From Phlebiopsis flavidoalba (lineage: Eukaryota; Basidiomycota; Agaricomycetes; Polyporales; Phanerochaetaceae), in the NCBI GenBank assembly GCA_035772785.1, contig JAOCPU010000015.1, forward strand, positions 532,838 to 596,837: a DNA stretch of 64,000 nt, written 5' to 3'. This document shows positions 1 to 11,687 of this stretch, one piece after another. Each line of letters begins with the position of its first letter. Positions within the stretch are counted from its first letter, which is position 1. The notes below the pieces were generated by a model, which saw only the letters and a list, made by a program, of their open reading frames with translations, made no database searches and was not told the DNA's origin. Position numbers and translations under genes: made by a program.

Positions 1-258
1 TTTCTTGTTCGTTTAAACATTCGTTTCAGAGAAGCTGCAACATGACGGATTCATGCGCGCTCTTGTCACGGCTGCGAAAGCGTTCTACGCATTGTATATA
101 TATTTTTGCGAGATGTCGCCACATAGTATACATGAACTACCTCACAGCTAGCCAATCGAGCTAGTGGGCCTGCAGGTACCCATTAGGCATAGACCGCTCG
201 GGAGATAGCGCTGCGAATCCGATTTCAACGTGCTCAATCCAATCAAGAAGGTCCGCCT

Positions 259-1173
259 GTGCCGCAACTTGACATGCGCTGGCGGCGATCAAGAAGCGTA
301 GGATTTCAACCTGGATGCAGTAGACCAGGGACGTCTAAGGACTCCGAGGTCCTGCTGAACCGCCGGCTCCATGTCCGAGCAGCCTGGCCCTTGGCATCCC
401 AGCTAGAAAATGATTTATATGGCCCAAGGCACATAGTGGGCCAGTCGACTTCTCCCCTCAAGCCATGCATACCTTTGAAGCCAAGAACACGAGCATTGGC
501 GGGAAGATTTTTGCTCATCATTCTTGCTGCAGGGTCGCTCTACCTGAACCTGTCGCTCCTCAATGATATACGACACGCGAGAGCTGGGCTACCTCGCACA
601 GTGGTTCATGCAGAAGACTCGTACTGTAAGTCGAGCACCACGTTTGTCGATGATCACTAACTCATGTCGTTATGTAGCGTATGTCGGGAAAGATCATCCT
701 GCAATGCTTCCTGTGAAGCGCAAGGACGTCAGGATGGTGGTGGAAGAGAGCGTTCGCTACTCGGTGGCGGACCCTGAATCAAACGAGGAGTGGATATGGA
801 CAGGGCCCGTCGGCGACCATGCTATTCGCCTAGGAGCAGGGGAGCACGGATTCGCAATCGCGATGTTCCACGAGATGCATTGCACTGCGCATCTGTCCGG
901 CGGTCGCTCGCGAGTGGTGCCTATTCCCACCTTGACCCCGTCCAACGAGGCCACATCCATCACTGTTTTCGAATACTTGCGGCAGTGGACGCTCTGCTCG
1001 GCGGACGTCACCCTCGAGCCAGGTGATTTCACCTACGCGCAACTTCACGACGGAACGCTGTCGGTGCTACGCATACATGCCGCGAATGGGAACCTGTTTA
1101 CGACAAGGTGAATGCAGGGTGGGATCAGTGGGAGGAGTACAGAATAGCACACGGCGTACCCGAGCAGATGTAA
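259..1173 (+). CDS. UstYa-like (DUF3328) oxidase-family protein, frameshifted
   Basis: Likely single-pass membrane protein of the UstYa/DUF3328 family, copper-dependent-oxidase-like proteins known from fungal peptide and secondary-metabolite pathways. Exon 1 is open from 259 to 625 and encodes a hydrophobic segment (RFLLIILAAGSLYLNL) near 505-560. An intron at 626-677 (GTAAGT, branch CTAAC, TAG) joins it in phase to YVGKDHPAMLP. The family signature follows: EEWIWTGPVGDHAIRLG, a first HxxHC (HEMHC, 869-883), a second HxxHC (HIHHC, 952-966), EYLRQWTLCSADVTLEPGD and GATHTCREWEPVYD, ending with TAA at 1171-1173. The second HxxHC and the C-terminus lie in a different frame from the rest, so at least three one-base shifts are present (883-952, near 970, 1045-1063). 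The start is uncertain: 259 is the first ATG of the frame, and the ATG at 465 would give the shorter N-terminus usual in the family. Family certain, integrity doubtful. Confidence 0.8.
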
Positions 1174-2050
1174 TCACGATATGAGATAAAGAGAATAACG
1201 ACTCGCCCCTGCTGATACCTGAAGAAAACGAGGCTGAGCACGACACTGTGAAAACGAGCACTGCGCGCGCACTGACGACACAACGTAGGCTGCCCGAATC
1301 GGGGCCGAAGGCGAGTCTTCTGACTCAATCCTCTCGATGATCACGGACTATGCTACCCGTTGGTGGTCTGCATCGTGCCCTTCTCGGACCCTAGTCCGGC
1401 AAAAACGACCGGTTTCGTCGTGTGGCAGGTGCGACATGTGCGCCCTAATACCTAAAGGAAACTGAATAGTGGTGGACGACCCCAGCCATACATAAAAATG
1501 GATTGGTCGTACCTTTGGATATATTTCCCATCAATACTGAGGCCCAAGGACGTAAGCATCCCGTTCTTGCGCCACGCGCGTGGCGGTCTTTCTAGCACAC
1601 CGGCAACCAGGGGGCACAAGGACAACGACCGTTGGCGTGGCGCATGGAGCGCCGATGCTGACTCGCCTCTAGATCGTAGAGGTCGGTCCTCGTGTTTTTC
1701 CATATCCCCCATGTCATGTCAATTCCTACACTCGCTATCGGCGGGAATTTCGATCCATCTCCTTACTGAATAGGTCATCGGGCCCTGAGATGGGATGCCG
1801 GTTGTGCCAGTCTTGGCTGAAAGGCGTTGCAGTGGTAAGCGATAGCTGCACCTGAGTGGACGCACTACGTGAGGCGGTGTTAAACTCTCGGCGCAAATTC
1901 GTGCCGAAGCCGATGCATACCAGAGAACAACTAATCTGTATTGGGTGTAAACTTTAGCGTCAATGGTGACCGAAAAGCTTCACTTCTGCGAGGCATAGAG
2001 CAATATTCGAATAATACTGACCTGGCGCCTCCGCCGTCGCGTCTGAGGCG
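1174..2050. other. intergenic, no gene seen
   Basis: Between the UstYa-like gene and the secreted-peptide promoter. The open frames (such as 1498-1773 on the + strand) show no family motif or splice structure that I recognise. Nothing functional is seen apart from the promoter elements at its right end. Confidence 0.5.
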
Positions 2051-2060
2051 TATATAAAAC
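2051..2060 (+). promoter_or_regulatory. TATA box of the secreted-peptide gene
   Basis: TATATAAAAC lies 72 bases before the ATG at 2123, a normal TATA-to-start distance for a highly expressed fungal gene. The start context AAACATG is a good fungal initiation context. This is the clearest core promoter in the left part of the window. Confidence 0.6.
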
Positions 2061-2122
2061 CGCGAGCTCTGCTGGAGACGAGCTCAGCATCGCCCCATGA
2101 GAAAAACCACCACTTTGTAAAC

Positions 2123-2317
2123 ATGCAGTTCTTCAAGCAGCACTTGTTCTTGTCACCCTCTGCCTCGTACTCTCCGCCGTCAGCAACCCCCGTACCAGGT
2201 GAGTGACTCTGAAGGAGGGCATCTATGCATACCTAACTAAACCTTTGTGGTACTAGGGAAGCAATCCCCGTGCACAACGATGCTCGAATCCTCGAGCCTG
2301 CTGCCGTTACTGACTGA
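2123..2317 (+). CDS. small secreted peptide (about 44 aa), unrecognised
   Basis: A two-exon gene for a very short secreted peptide. It starts MQFFK at 2123. One base appears to be missing near 2136, after which the frame reads ALVLVTLCLVLSAVS, a typical signal-peptide core, followed by NPRTR. The intron at 2199-2256 has GTGAGT, a CTAAC branch and TAG, and it joins codons exactly (ACC AG|G GAA). Exon 2 encodes EAIPVHNDARILEPAAVTD and stops at 2315-2317. The mature part is about 25 residues, has no cysteine and no C-terminal CaaX, so it is neither a hydrophobin nor a mating pheromone. It lies 0.95 kb downstream of the UstYa-like gene on the same strand with its own TATA box. Function unknown; the short conserved-looking architecture and correct splicing argue it is real. 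Confidence 0.6.
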
Positions 2318-5300
2318 GTGCGTGAGTATTGACAAGTCAGTTTCTAGGTGATCCGGTCCGCTTACTATGGTCTTCTTGTTCAGCGGTCGCCACCGCTTAA
2401 GCGCTTGGCGTTTTCTTTGGACGAGTCCTGTTTATGGTATAACGTAACCTGCAGTGGGGGTGGTCCGCGCAGTTTTGGGCGTCGACGTGTATCAGAGAGA
2501 ACAAATAATCCTGTTTGTAAGATCATGTACAGTACGCCCAATATTAACTCGTACCTGTTGTATACCGGATGGCAAGCTACAAATCACGATAATGTCATTA
2601 AGCGATGTATCGCACAGCTTGGGTCAAGTATATTGGGGTTGGAGCATCTGAAGCCTAGTGCGCGACGATCGGGTGTTGAACTGAGTGAGTTTTGAAAAAT
2701 GAAACTCACTATTCGCGTCGATATCAGTGATTAATCAACGCATTTCGGACATATGCCCAAAGTGTGTTGACGACCACTTCCGTGCCAGTGGCGATGTACG
2801 CCAGGTTGATCTAGTTTCTTTGCAAATATCACTGCCGTTATCGCAGCACTCCAAGTCGATGGGTCCGGAACTTCACGATACTTGGAAAGGGCGAATGATC
2901 CCACCTACAGTGCCAAAAAGACATGTAACAACACACTGGAATTAGCATCAGCCAACCGCAGGTAGATCTCGAGTTAGCGAACATCTGTGTTTTCGCGTTT
3001 ATCCACTGTCGTCCTTGCGACCCATTGTCGGCTCTTCGGCCGATTCTGGCGGTGAAGAATCGTGGCATAGCCCTGTGTGATTCCCATCGATTAGGCTTGG
3101 GGTGCAAGACTGAGCACCAGGCAGCAATGTTGACCTTAGCATCGTGTTTCGCGAGGCTGGTGTAGGATGCCCGGTGATCAGTTGACAGACGACCAGCGTC
3201 GTGGAATATCTTTCTTGGCCATCCACAGACATCCGACAAACAGATACTGACTGACTTTTCCGGCCACCCTCCCTCTGGTGCGCTCCGCCGCCGCAGCCGA
3301 TTAGTCATAGCAAACGTTTTGACAGTAACACGCTCGTGTTTGACACACAGAGAAGCGTAAAGTGAATACAAAAGGACATCCATCGTACCAGACAAGTGCA
3401 CCCCGTGAGCGAGGAATTTTAATATTTCTAGTCACAATATTAGCGCGTTCATTTCGCCAGAATGCTCTTGGTGGCCACCAGTGTTAATCTCGCGTGACAC
3501 GGTTTATTAACAAGGACTGTACATTGGGCGATGTACTCGGCAACGCTAGCAGCTACGTTCATATTCTTGGGCGAGCATGGCGGCGACAGGTATGTAAGAA
3601 CATTGCTCTCGGCGCAGTTCTTCAGATCACGTGAACAAAAAAAGGGTGGGGGGGAAAAAAAAACTCACCCATCCTGTCACAGCGAATCTTAACGCCGCAC
3701 TCAACTTGCTTGATCGTGTAGACAGTAGTGATCAAAAAAACTTTCTTATGAGCTGCAAGCCGTACGTTCGAAATTTCGTAAAACCTAAGCAGGATACAAA
3801 CGGCTCAATGCACTATTATCATGCGGAGTACCATGGGTGTGGCACGATAATTCGCGATTCTTTGTGTTCGAATAGAACGGGTGTATCGGCTATGGTGAAG
3901 AAAAGTCGCACCAGGACATGAATCTCGGCGAGCTCTTGTGTGTCGAATCATGACTTTGTATAGGACAAGAAAAGCAGTTATTATAAACACCCGTAAACGA
4001 GAATGCAATTGTACCATCTTGAATGCTACGCTTCTTCTGTGGCCAGCGCCGCGTGGCGCCGGTCTCGGAAACGAGAGAAAAAGGGAATTTGACGCCAAAC
4101 GCACAGAACCGTTGATTAAACGCCTAAACCTATACACTGGAGCCACCTCCTCCGCAACGGCGGTCCAGGTCTATTATCTTAGCGAGTAGGTTTAGCCACC
4201 ACAGGCGCAGCATATAACTAATGAAATGCAGTTCTAGCTCCTTGAAATCAGGGAACTTGCTCAGCCCCCTGCCGAGCCATGCCCGACTCTCTATTGCATG
4301 ATATCGATTACGTATCATCTCGAGGCCCGTGCCCGTGCCGAGCATCATCCTCCTGGTACTTACTTACAATCAGAGCGTGCCGTACACGTACTGTGAAGAG
4401 GAATGGTGAGTTCACCGATCGATATTCAATACTCCTCTCTAAGCCAGGCTCACTAGCGTACTAGTGCTGGTCAAGCTTTCAAGTGTGATGAGACGTCCGC
4501 TGACCACAGCCCCCGAGATCGGGCAGAACACGAAAACTAGCGAACTGCGGTTGTCACGAATCATACAGATAGTGAATTCACCTGCAGGCTGTCTGATAGT
4601 CAGTCCTTGGCCTATTCGATGGGTCCGACTTGCCATATCCCGACTGTAAGGAACGCGGGACAAGGGACTAAACTCCGCTAGTCATGAATTGTTTCGCCAT
4701 CGAAATTGAACCATTGGCGCGTTAACTCCAAGCGGTAGCAGCGTGCAATATCTACATTCACGTGGTATTCATAGGGAGGGTGATCTCCAATCCCGGGAGC
4801 CGACAACGCGTGCCCATCGCCTCCTGGCTGCGGTGTCGAAACACTACTATATGCCCACACACCCAGCGTGACGTTCTCCATGACCCCTCATCTCCCCAGA
4901 AATGTCCGTCGATCGGAGGAATTCGTTGCTTTGCTCGAGAGAACGGACAGTCCCACTGACTCTGTTCAATGAGAAAGGTCAGTGCGACACACCCGTCCAC
5001 ACAGTCAGCATTTCTTGAACTTATAACCAGTTCCAGACATATCCATACACAGACGACGAGACCTCAGGAGAGCGCTGGTCGGCGGCCTAACTTGGTTGAC
5101 CATCGCCCCTGAGCGCATTCGTGCTGGTCGACCATCGTCGTTTATTGCTACTTTGCATTCGCGGGGACTTCTCCTTGCACCAACGGGGATCGGTCGATGA
5201 CCTCGAACTGCGTAGAATCAATACGTTGCGCTCTCGAGGAGATGTATAGCTATGGGGTCGTCAACTCGTCGCGCCATCCCCCCGTAGTGAACAAACCACG

Positions 5301-8300
5301 TATTGTGGGCCAAGTCTACCCACAGGACCCTCGCCAAATGGCACCTCAGGACGAGCACCTCACTCTCACGCCGTTCGGCAATATGCTATCCTCCTCCTGG
5401 CTATCCCCCGGATCGGCATCTGCTGGTCTCCAACAAGGTCAGTGCGTGTGCGGCATTTTTCGAATAATAGGTTGGCTGAGGAGTAGCAGGCAGAGACGAT
5501 CTACCAATTCCGCGTTGTCGAACTTCGGCACATGGAGCGATGCCAACTTGCATTGAAGCTTCCCGCTCTCGACGCGACGCTCCCCGACCCGTTCCATTTC
5601 CAGGGAAGCCCTGACGTCGCCATGGTTCGACGTGTACGAAGGCCCGATCTCAGACCGTCCTCATGGACCTGGCCACCCTCAGTTGGGCAAGCAAGCCACA
5701 CGGTTCCGTACCGCATGTCGGAAACATTTGCTGCGTCGCCCGAGCGAGAGGTTACTCTGCCCCGAGTTCCCGTGCTACGGTGGGGCGAAAAGTGCGCACG
5801 TTCAAGATGTCGTGTGCTCCTCAGAACCCCCAATTGCCTGGTGGACGTGTGGTCTAGTCAGATGAAAACATGGTGGTAAAATCAAACAACTTGTACACTT
5901 GGGCTCTGTCCGCTGACCGAGTCTGTTCAGGTATAATAATCATGTATCAGCATCAAACTGTTGTACAAGATCAAACTGACAAAGGCAACAATGGTGTGTA
6001 CTTTTGTCTCGTATTGCGTAGCCGATTCTGTACAATTGGTTCAATGTGCCAAATAAGAACTGGTGTTTGTGTTACTACTTGCCAAAGTCATCGCTCTCAT
6101 GCCTTCTGCGAGACTTCTTGGTCCACCATCCAGATACTTCGGCAGCTATCTTCGTAGTCGTCACGCAGGTCCAAATGATTCACGTCCGTTTTATCTCCAG
6201 GCGTCATATCAGATCTATACCCACAAGGCTCCGTCCGGGAGGATTTCATCTCTCCTTATAGTTGTGCTTTAATGATCTCGTCTTTGTTTGCTGTGAGAGT
6301 CGTCCAGCCGCGTGTACCGCCCCCCAAAAGCAGAGACTGCACAGTGTGGGCCAGTCAGTCGGGGATTTGCCCGAGTCACCGCTGCCCGCTTGATCTCATC
6401 CGAATTCGTCGAGCGTGGGATCACGGGTCGTCTGTCGGAGGGTGTAGATCGCGGATGAGGCATATAGTCTCAAGACGGAGGATATCCCGGCACGTTCGGG
6501 CCAGGGCGCGGAAGAAAGGAGAAACAGATTGCCCGTCGTCAGTATGCGGCGGTGGGAGGGAGCTAACGTCCTGGTATACCGGTGGGAAGGAGGCGGATAG
6601 GCAAAAAGAGGTATGAAATTATTCCTGGGTATAGCTTTTCAGCGGGAAACCGGTTCCAGTAGTTGTCCTGTGCGGCTGACAATTGGTCCGAAAAGATGGC
6701 CTGGGATCGCAGCTGTTTCTAAGAGGGCCTCCGATCTTCTCATCTCCAAACTATCTGTAGGCACCTCTCTTTCGCCTCTGGCGTAGTCCAAAACTCAATA
6801 GCAGCTGACGAGTCCAGTGGCGAGTCGGATCCGTGGTTCGGGATAGCCCTGAGGCGTTCGAAAACATCCTGTAGTAGACTTCGATGCATCTCTTGCAGTA
6901 CCTGAGTGACTAAAGCTCTCGAGGGCCGCACGACGTAGTCAACATCACAACCTGAGCGGTGTCTCCCTCTGTTGGTGGCGTTCCACTGCTTGCGAACAGC
7001 CACAAGGCGTTTCTTTGGTTTTCCATTCCACATACTCGGAACTTGGTGTGAATCGAGCCTGAGCGTCCTCAAAAGACTGATGGTAAGGAGGTATATGCGT
7101 AAGGTCTGATACGGAGGGCGATGAGGATAGACAAATCGAGATTGATTTGACGCGTTGGGTGGATCGGACGAAAGTGTGGTTGAACGGGAATCTTCGGGAG
7201 GACTCGACAGCAAGTTGTCATCGCGCTCTCCCAGTGCACATCCACTCCCATATGGCCGCAGTTTGTCGATTGTGATGGCTATACCGAGCATCGTCCTCCT
7301 TCGGGTCCTCGGGACTTGGGTCCAACCGTGTCAATCGCATTGTTACGGCAGGCACTTCCGCCGTGCCAGGTACCAGGTTTTCTTTGGCTGCAGATAGCAA
7401 GGTTGAGGCGTCCCATGCGGGCGGAGGAGTGAGTTATCGAACTCTACTTGTGCAAGACTGGGCAATCCTTCATCACCTGACCCGTCCTCCGAGTCGGTGG
7501 TGAGGTACGAATCTATTTCGCGAAACTCTGCTATACATGCGGGAGTTCTTGGTCCTATCTATCCATGACAACATAAAACGGCTAGCCAGATGACGAGACG
7601 GACAACATGAAGCACGTACGTGTTCACACGGATCCATCTCCGGCCGCCGTCTGCGACAAACGTCCACCTTTACGCCAGTCTTCTTTGGGTAGCCCGCGCT
7701 TTCGTTTACGCTGGTCTTCTGACCTGAGTAGGTTTTACCGTTTTCTCGGAGCAAAGAAAAGGAAGGGTAATATTCGAAACTTCGCCACGATCGGCCGGAC
7801 GGGGCACATAGAAGCACTTCCTTCCATCACGCGAACATGAGATTATGCGCGCCGGTCGTAGACAAGGGGCTGGACCAGACGATTGAGCGCACCTGGGGAG
7901 CTGAAAGGATACTACTGAGGAAAAATCGCCAAGTAGGTGAGCAGGGTTCTTAATTCGGGGTAAGCTGCACCATATAGTTTTTAAGGACCTTGTCCAGTAA
8001 ACGTCCAAGTTTCTCCTCTTAAATTAACAATGTCTTTCCAGACCCTCATGCCCGGTGAAACTGCATCTCCCTCGATGGGCGTTCTTGGTCGAATTTTCGC
8101 TGGGATTGAACGAAGCATCAATTATGGGCGGTTCTGGCCGCATAGTAGTTGAGCAAAGTTTCGACATGACACCAGCATGTCTTGAAGTTGTTTTCGCCGA
8201 CGGTTTTTTTGTTTTTTGTGTTTTTTTGATTTTTTTGTGGTGTAATTCTAGGTGAGGCTGCATTTCGACTGAAGACATGGGACACCAACACAAGTCAGAA

Positions 8301-8550
8301 CGCGGAGGCTCTTCGTGGACCCGGACGTACGACATGGTGTTTGTTGACATGAAGACGTTCACGAAATCACGGAAAAAAAATAAATGCGTCAAAGTGGATT
8401 GTGTGACGCTTGGTGTGGAACCAGACGCGCATCTGCGGTTTAGTGTCCACACTGCGAAGTCTTCCTCGGTCCCCTTCTGGCTCGGTCCTCTCCCATTTGC
8501 CTGATGTCTTATTTTCTGACCAAACCTATCCTTCTGAAAAAATCTAAGGA
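2318..8550. other. 6.2-kb stretch without a recognisable gene
   Basis: No conserved family could be recognised on either strand. Weak candidates for unassigned or decayed coding sequence are the + strand around 5197-5860 (several overlapping open frames rich in Pro, Arg and Ser) and the - strand at 6740-7291 (a 183-codon frame containing DVDYVVRPSRALVTQVLQEM, which looks protein-like). Homopolymer-rich patches occur at 3640-3662 (A and G runs) and 8205-8240 (T runs). I found no reverse transcriptase, transposase or terminal repeats by eye, but short diverged copies would be missed. Confidence 0.4.
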
Positions 8551-10585
8551 ATGCCTCCAGACAGACCAGCACGGTCCTCTGGGAAGATCTTGTGATTCAA
8601 ACCGCGAGCTCAGACTCGGAGGCAGCTATAAGCGCCGAGAGTCCGACCACGCCCAACTATCCGACCGAATAGGACCACAAAGCGCGGTGCCGCGTCCGCG
8701 CGCAGACACATCCGCCCATCGAAGAAGAGAAGAGGACGAAGACGAAGCTGTGTGGAAATTGCTGAGGACGACGATGCTTTCTCCCGACGTTGAACTCGAG
8801 GGGGAGTCGAGTCTGACGTCGAATAATTGGCGCAAGCACGAGCGCGAGCTATGACACAGGAGACAGATGGCGCCGAGGACAAAGGGACTGAGCAGGCGGA
8901 AGAGGACGCTCAGATGGTTGACGTGGATGGCGACGAAGAAGGTAGTCAGGCGGTAGAGGATGGTTGTGAGGGAGTAAGGTACACCACAAGACGACGACGA
9001 AGACGAACGAAGAGGAGGAGGAATTTGTGCCAGTGGGTATTCGGGGTAGGGGACGCGGGTCGACCCCGCGGTAGCCGAGCCAAACCTGGAGGCGCCCTCC
9101 CCCGTCCGACGCGGGCGAGAGGGAGGGGGCGAGGGAGGGGTCGGCCTAGGGGTCGACCGTCCAGATCGCGAAGAGACGAAGAGCCAGAAATCGAAGAGAC
9201 GAGGATGGCACACTCACGGGCGGAAAGCCTTTTAGACGGATAATAATATAACGACCAGATATACGCCATCGACGGTGATGAGTACATTACTGAAGAAAAT
9301 CCAAAAGGTAATGAGAAGATAGACAAGAATGGCAACCTTCTCGGAGGTATGTACTTCTGCACGTATCAGTTACATGCTCTCAGGTTGGGAAACAATGTCC
9401 AGGTCGACGATTCAAGTCCCAGACGTTTACTCTGCCAAACAGACATCCAGAAAGACAATACATGCTTGCTATCGATGCAGCTCGTAGCTCCGGCTTCCGA
9501 GACTCATTATACTACTTCCGTCGCAACCCTCTCGCACTGAAGCTGAATGCGTCACAATGGGAGAAGGATACCGTGTAGGAGATGGTCTGGACCATCGTGA
9601 TCATTGAGGTCGGAAAGCTCGGCTCGCACCTGCGACGTACGCGTAGTGGTCACCATGATTGCTGCTCGCAGCGCGTACAAACTTCACGGTGCCAAAATGA
9701 TCCTCGGTGCGTTTCATGCTATGGTAGTAATGACAGCATTAATGACTGTTTGTTAGACGGACGGTGGGTCATTGACGACTACAACGAGGAGAAGGCCCTT
9801 GCCGAGGTCACAGAGAAGGGGCTCAAAACCTGGAGACCTCGTTGTGGTGATCTCCAAGAAGCCTCGAACCTCGCAGCTGAGGCGGGCTGCGCTGAAACGC
9901 GACGGCGTCACGGGGAGACAGGCAAGCCCGACCGCGGGCCCGGTCTGGGCATCTATCGCGCAGGCGGACCGACAACGATATTCGGCGGCGCCGGGTGGGG
10001 TCCATACAGCGACGGCCCACTGAACGCGGTGCGCAAGTCGGTGTACAACCGAGAAGGCCTGAACGAGGAGAACTGGATGCACATTGCGGCCTCCGCAGCG
10101 GACGGTGGACGCTGGCGCGGAGTGGACAAGGCTTCGCCGAGACGCGTTGCGCGCGTATCGCACCCGGTGTGTATGGGGAGCCTGGGGACGAAGAGGTGCA
10201 GAGCCCTAAAAAGCGGGTCACGGATGAGATTGACATTGACGACAGCGCGGAGAGGCCGAAGCGGAGAAAGGTGGTGGCGGATCCCAGCTTGCCTCTTGGA
10301 GTATACGAGCCTCAGACGGGATTAGTACTATGTGAGTGAACTATCTTCACTCTATACGTCACATCTGACTATCGTCCAGACCGAGCTACAACTCAACCCC
10401 AAGAGGCGCGATGGGAGGCCGTCGAAAATGGCGATACCTATGTGCTTGGAGGGTCGAAAGTTGGCGGCAATGCTTGGAGTATTGCTCGAGTCGACACTGT
10501 TCTTGAACAGTCCGATCCGCATGCTGAGGAACGCCTGATGCTTGAGGCGTTGAAAAGCATAGAGGCAGAGATGGAGGTATCGTAG
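8551..10585 (+). CDS. NPL6: chromatin remodelling complex subunit Rsc7/Swp82 (NPL6-like)
   Basis: Homologue of the Rsc7/Npl6-Swp82 subunit of RSC and SWI/SNF remodellers (CRC_subunit domain), nuclear. Start ATG at 8551 (MPPDRPARSSGK), then a Ser/acidic and Arg/Gly-rich N-terminus (ASSDSEAAISAESP, EEEEEFVPVGIRGRGRG, GRGRGRPRGRP) before the conserved domain: YAIDGDEYITEENPKG, GNLLGG, RRFKSQTFTLPNRHPERQ, YMLAIDAARSSGFRDSLYYF, RTRSVVTMIAARSAYKLHGA, DGRWVIDDYNEEKA, YRAGGPTTIFGGAGWGPY and DGPLNAVRKSVYNREGLNEE. Introns at 9347-9402, 9707-9756 and 10332-10379 all restore the conserved frame. The last exon ends EALKSIEAEMEVS with TAG at 10583-10585. Frame changes interrupt the N-terminal part, the segment near 9575-9640 and the C-terminal half, as elsewhere in the window. 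Identification is firm; the start is probable. Confidence 0.85.
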
Positions 10586-11687
10586 TCTACATTACGTTCT
10601 GACTGAATTTGTATCCTAGTATTGTTATAGTGATCCTAATCATTGCTCCTTGCAATACTCGTACATCCGTTGGAAAAAATCGGCGACCCAAATGACTCAA
10701 AGCTAGATAACTTACTGAACCAAGACCTGATACCTTGATGTAACGAGTAGCACGTACCCAGATTGCACCCGTGCTCAAACTACAGCACGATCACGTTCGA
10801 AGGTTAGCGAAATCCCAAGGACGAAGACGAAGGGCCAGTAGCGGGTTGTAAGTATACATTCATTGTTACGTCCAATGCTCAGCGTGAGCCATGCACTTCG
10901 AGGGGAAACACGACCTTCAGCGTTCAGCCCCCAGGCCTCAACGTCTGAGAGCGACGGCATAGACAGCGTGGATGTAGTTGCAATCATGTACTAACCATGT
11001 CAGAGAAACAGACACGCGCGTGTGCTGTCTGCAATGCGTCGCATGCGAGTAGGCACTCATGAGCATCCCACGCTATTCACTTTCAACGAAACGAAACTCG
11101 CTTTGATGTTCATGAGTCATGTTGATACAAAGTACGTGCCAGAAGACTACTCCAACGATGAACGGTCGGAATACTCGCACTCGACGGCGAACCGTAGGGT
11201 GCGGGGCGCGAGGCAGTGCCAAAGAGCGATGTCCGTGTCGAGGTCAGGAGAAGTCGATGCGCGAAAGTGCTAAACGACAGCTCCGTACGCGACACCGGAT
11301 AGTACGACAATCGCGTCTTCAAGTGCAAGCCCAGCAGTCGTCACGACATTTACTCTGCAAAACATACGAATCAGAATGACATGTCGCGCGAGCATTGTTC
11401 CCAAAAATACGCACTGGAACGGGCCCTCATTTTTCGGCGTTTGCGCCTGAGCCTCCGAGAACGCTTCTTCTTCCACTTCTCTCTCATGCTGCAATCGCGC
11501 GGTCAGATAAACAGTCGCGACAGGCGCGGCGGGCTACACGTACATTTCTGAGGTCGTGGAGAGATCTGGGTTCGCCGCAGGCGCCGTGGCGCCCTATGAG
11601 GCTGCGGTGGTACTGTACAGTTCCAGCTTAGTCAGCCTTCCTTTCTGGGCGCCCGACCCGCCGTGTCTCCGCACCCCCGCGCGCGAG
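10586..11687. other. intergenic, weak open frames only
   Basis: Open frames at 11022-11379 (+) are charged (VPEDYSNDERSEYSHSTANRR, then Arg-rich), and a - frame at 11270-11494 contains NVVTTAGLALEDAIVVLSG. None belongs to a family I recognise, and no paired splice sites support them. A short 5' exon of the following gene could lie here. Confidence 0.35.

Noticed and set aside
2123..2317. Mating pheromone precursor
   Set aside because: No C-terminal CaaX prenylation motif; the peptide has a secretory signal instead.
4035..4060. GC-rich palindrome AGCGCCGCGTGGCGC as a terminator or element end
   Set aside because: Short, isolated, and without partner repeat or adjoining gene; easily chance in GC-rich fungal DNA.
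8827..9243. A 138-codon Arg/Gly-rich frame as a separate RGG RNA-binding protein
   Set aside because: It is the low-complexity N-terminal part of the Rsc7/NPL6 gene: the conserved domain continues directly after it, and better N-terminal pieces lie in neighbouring frames.
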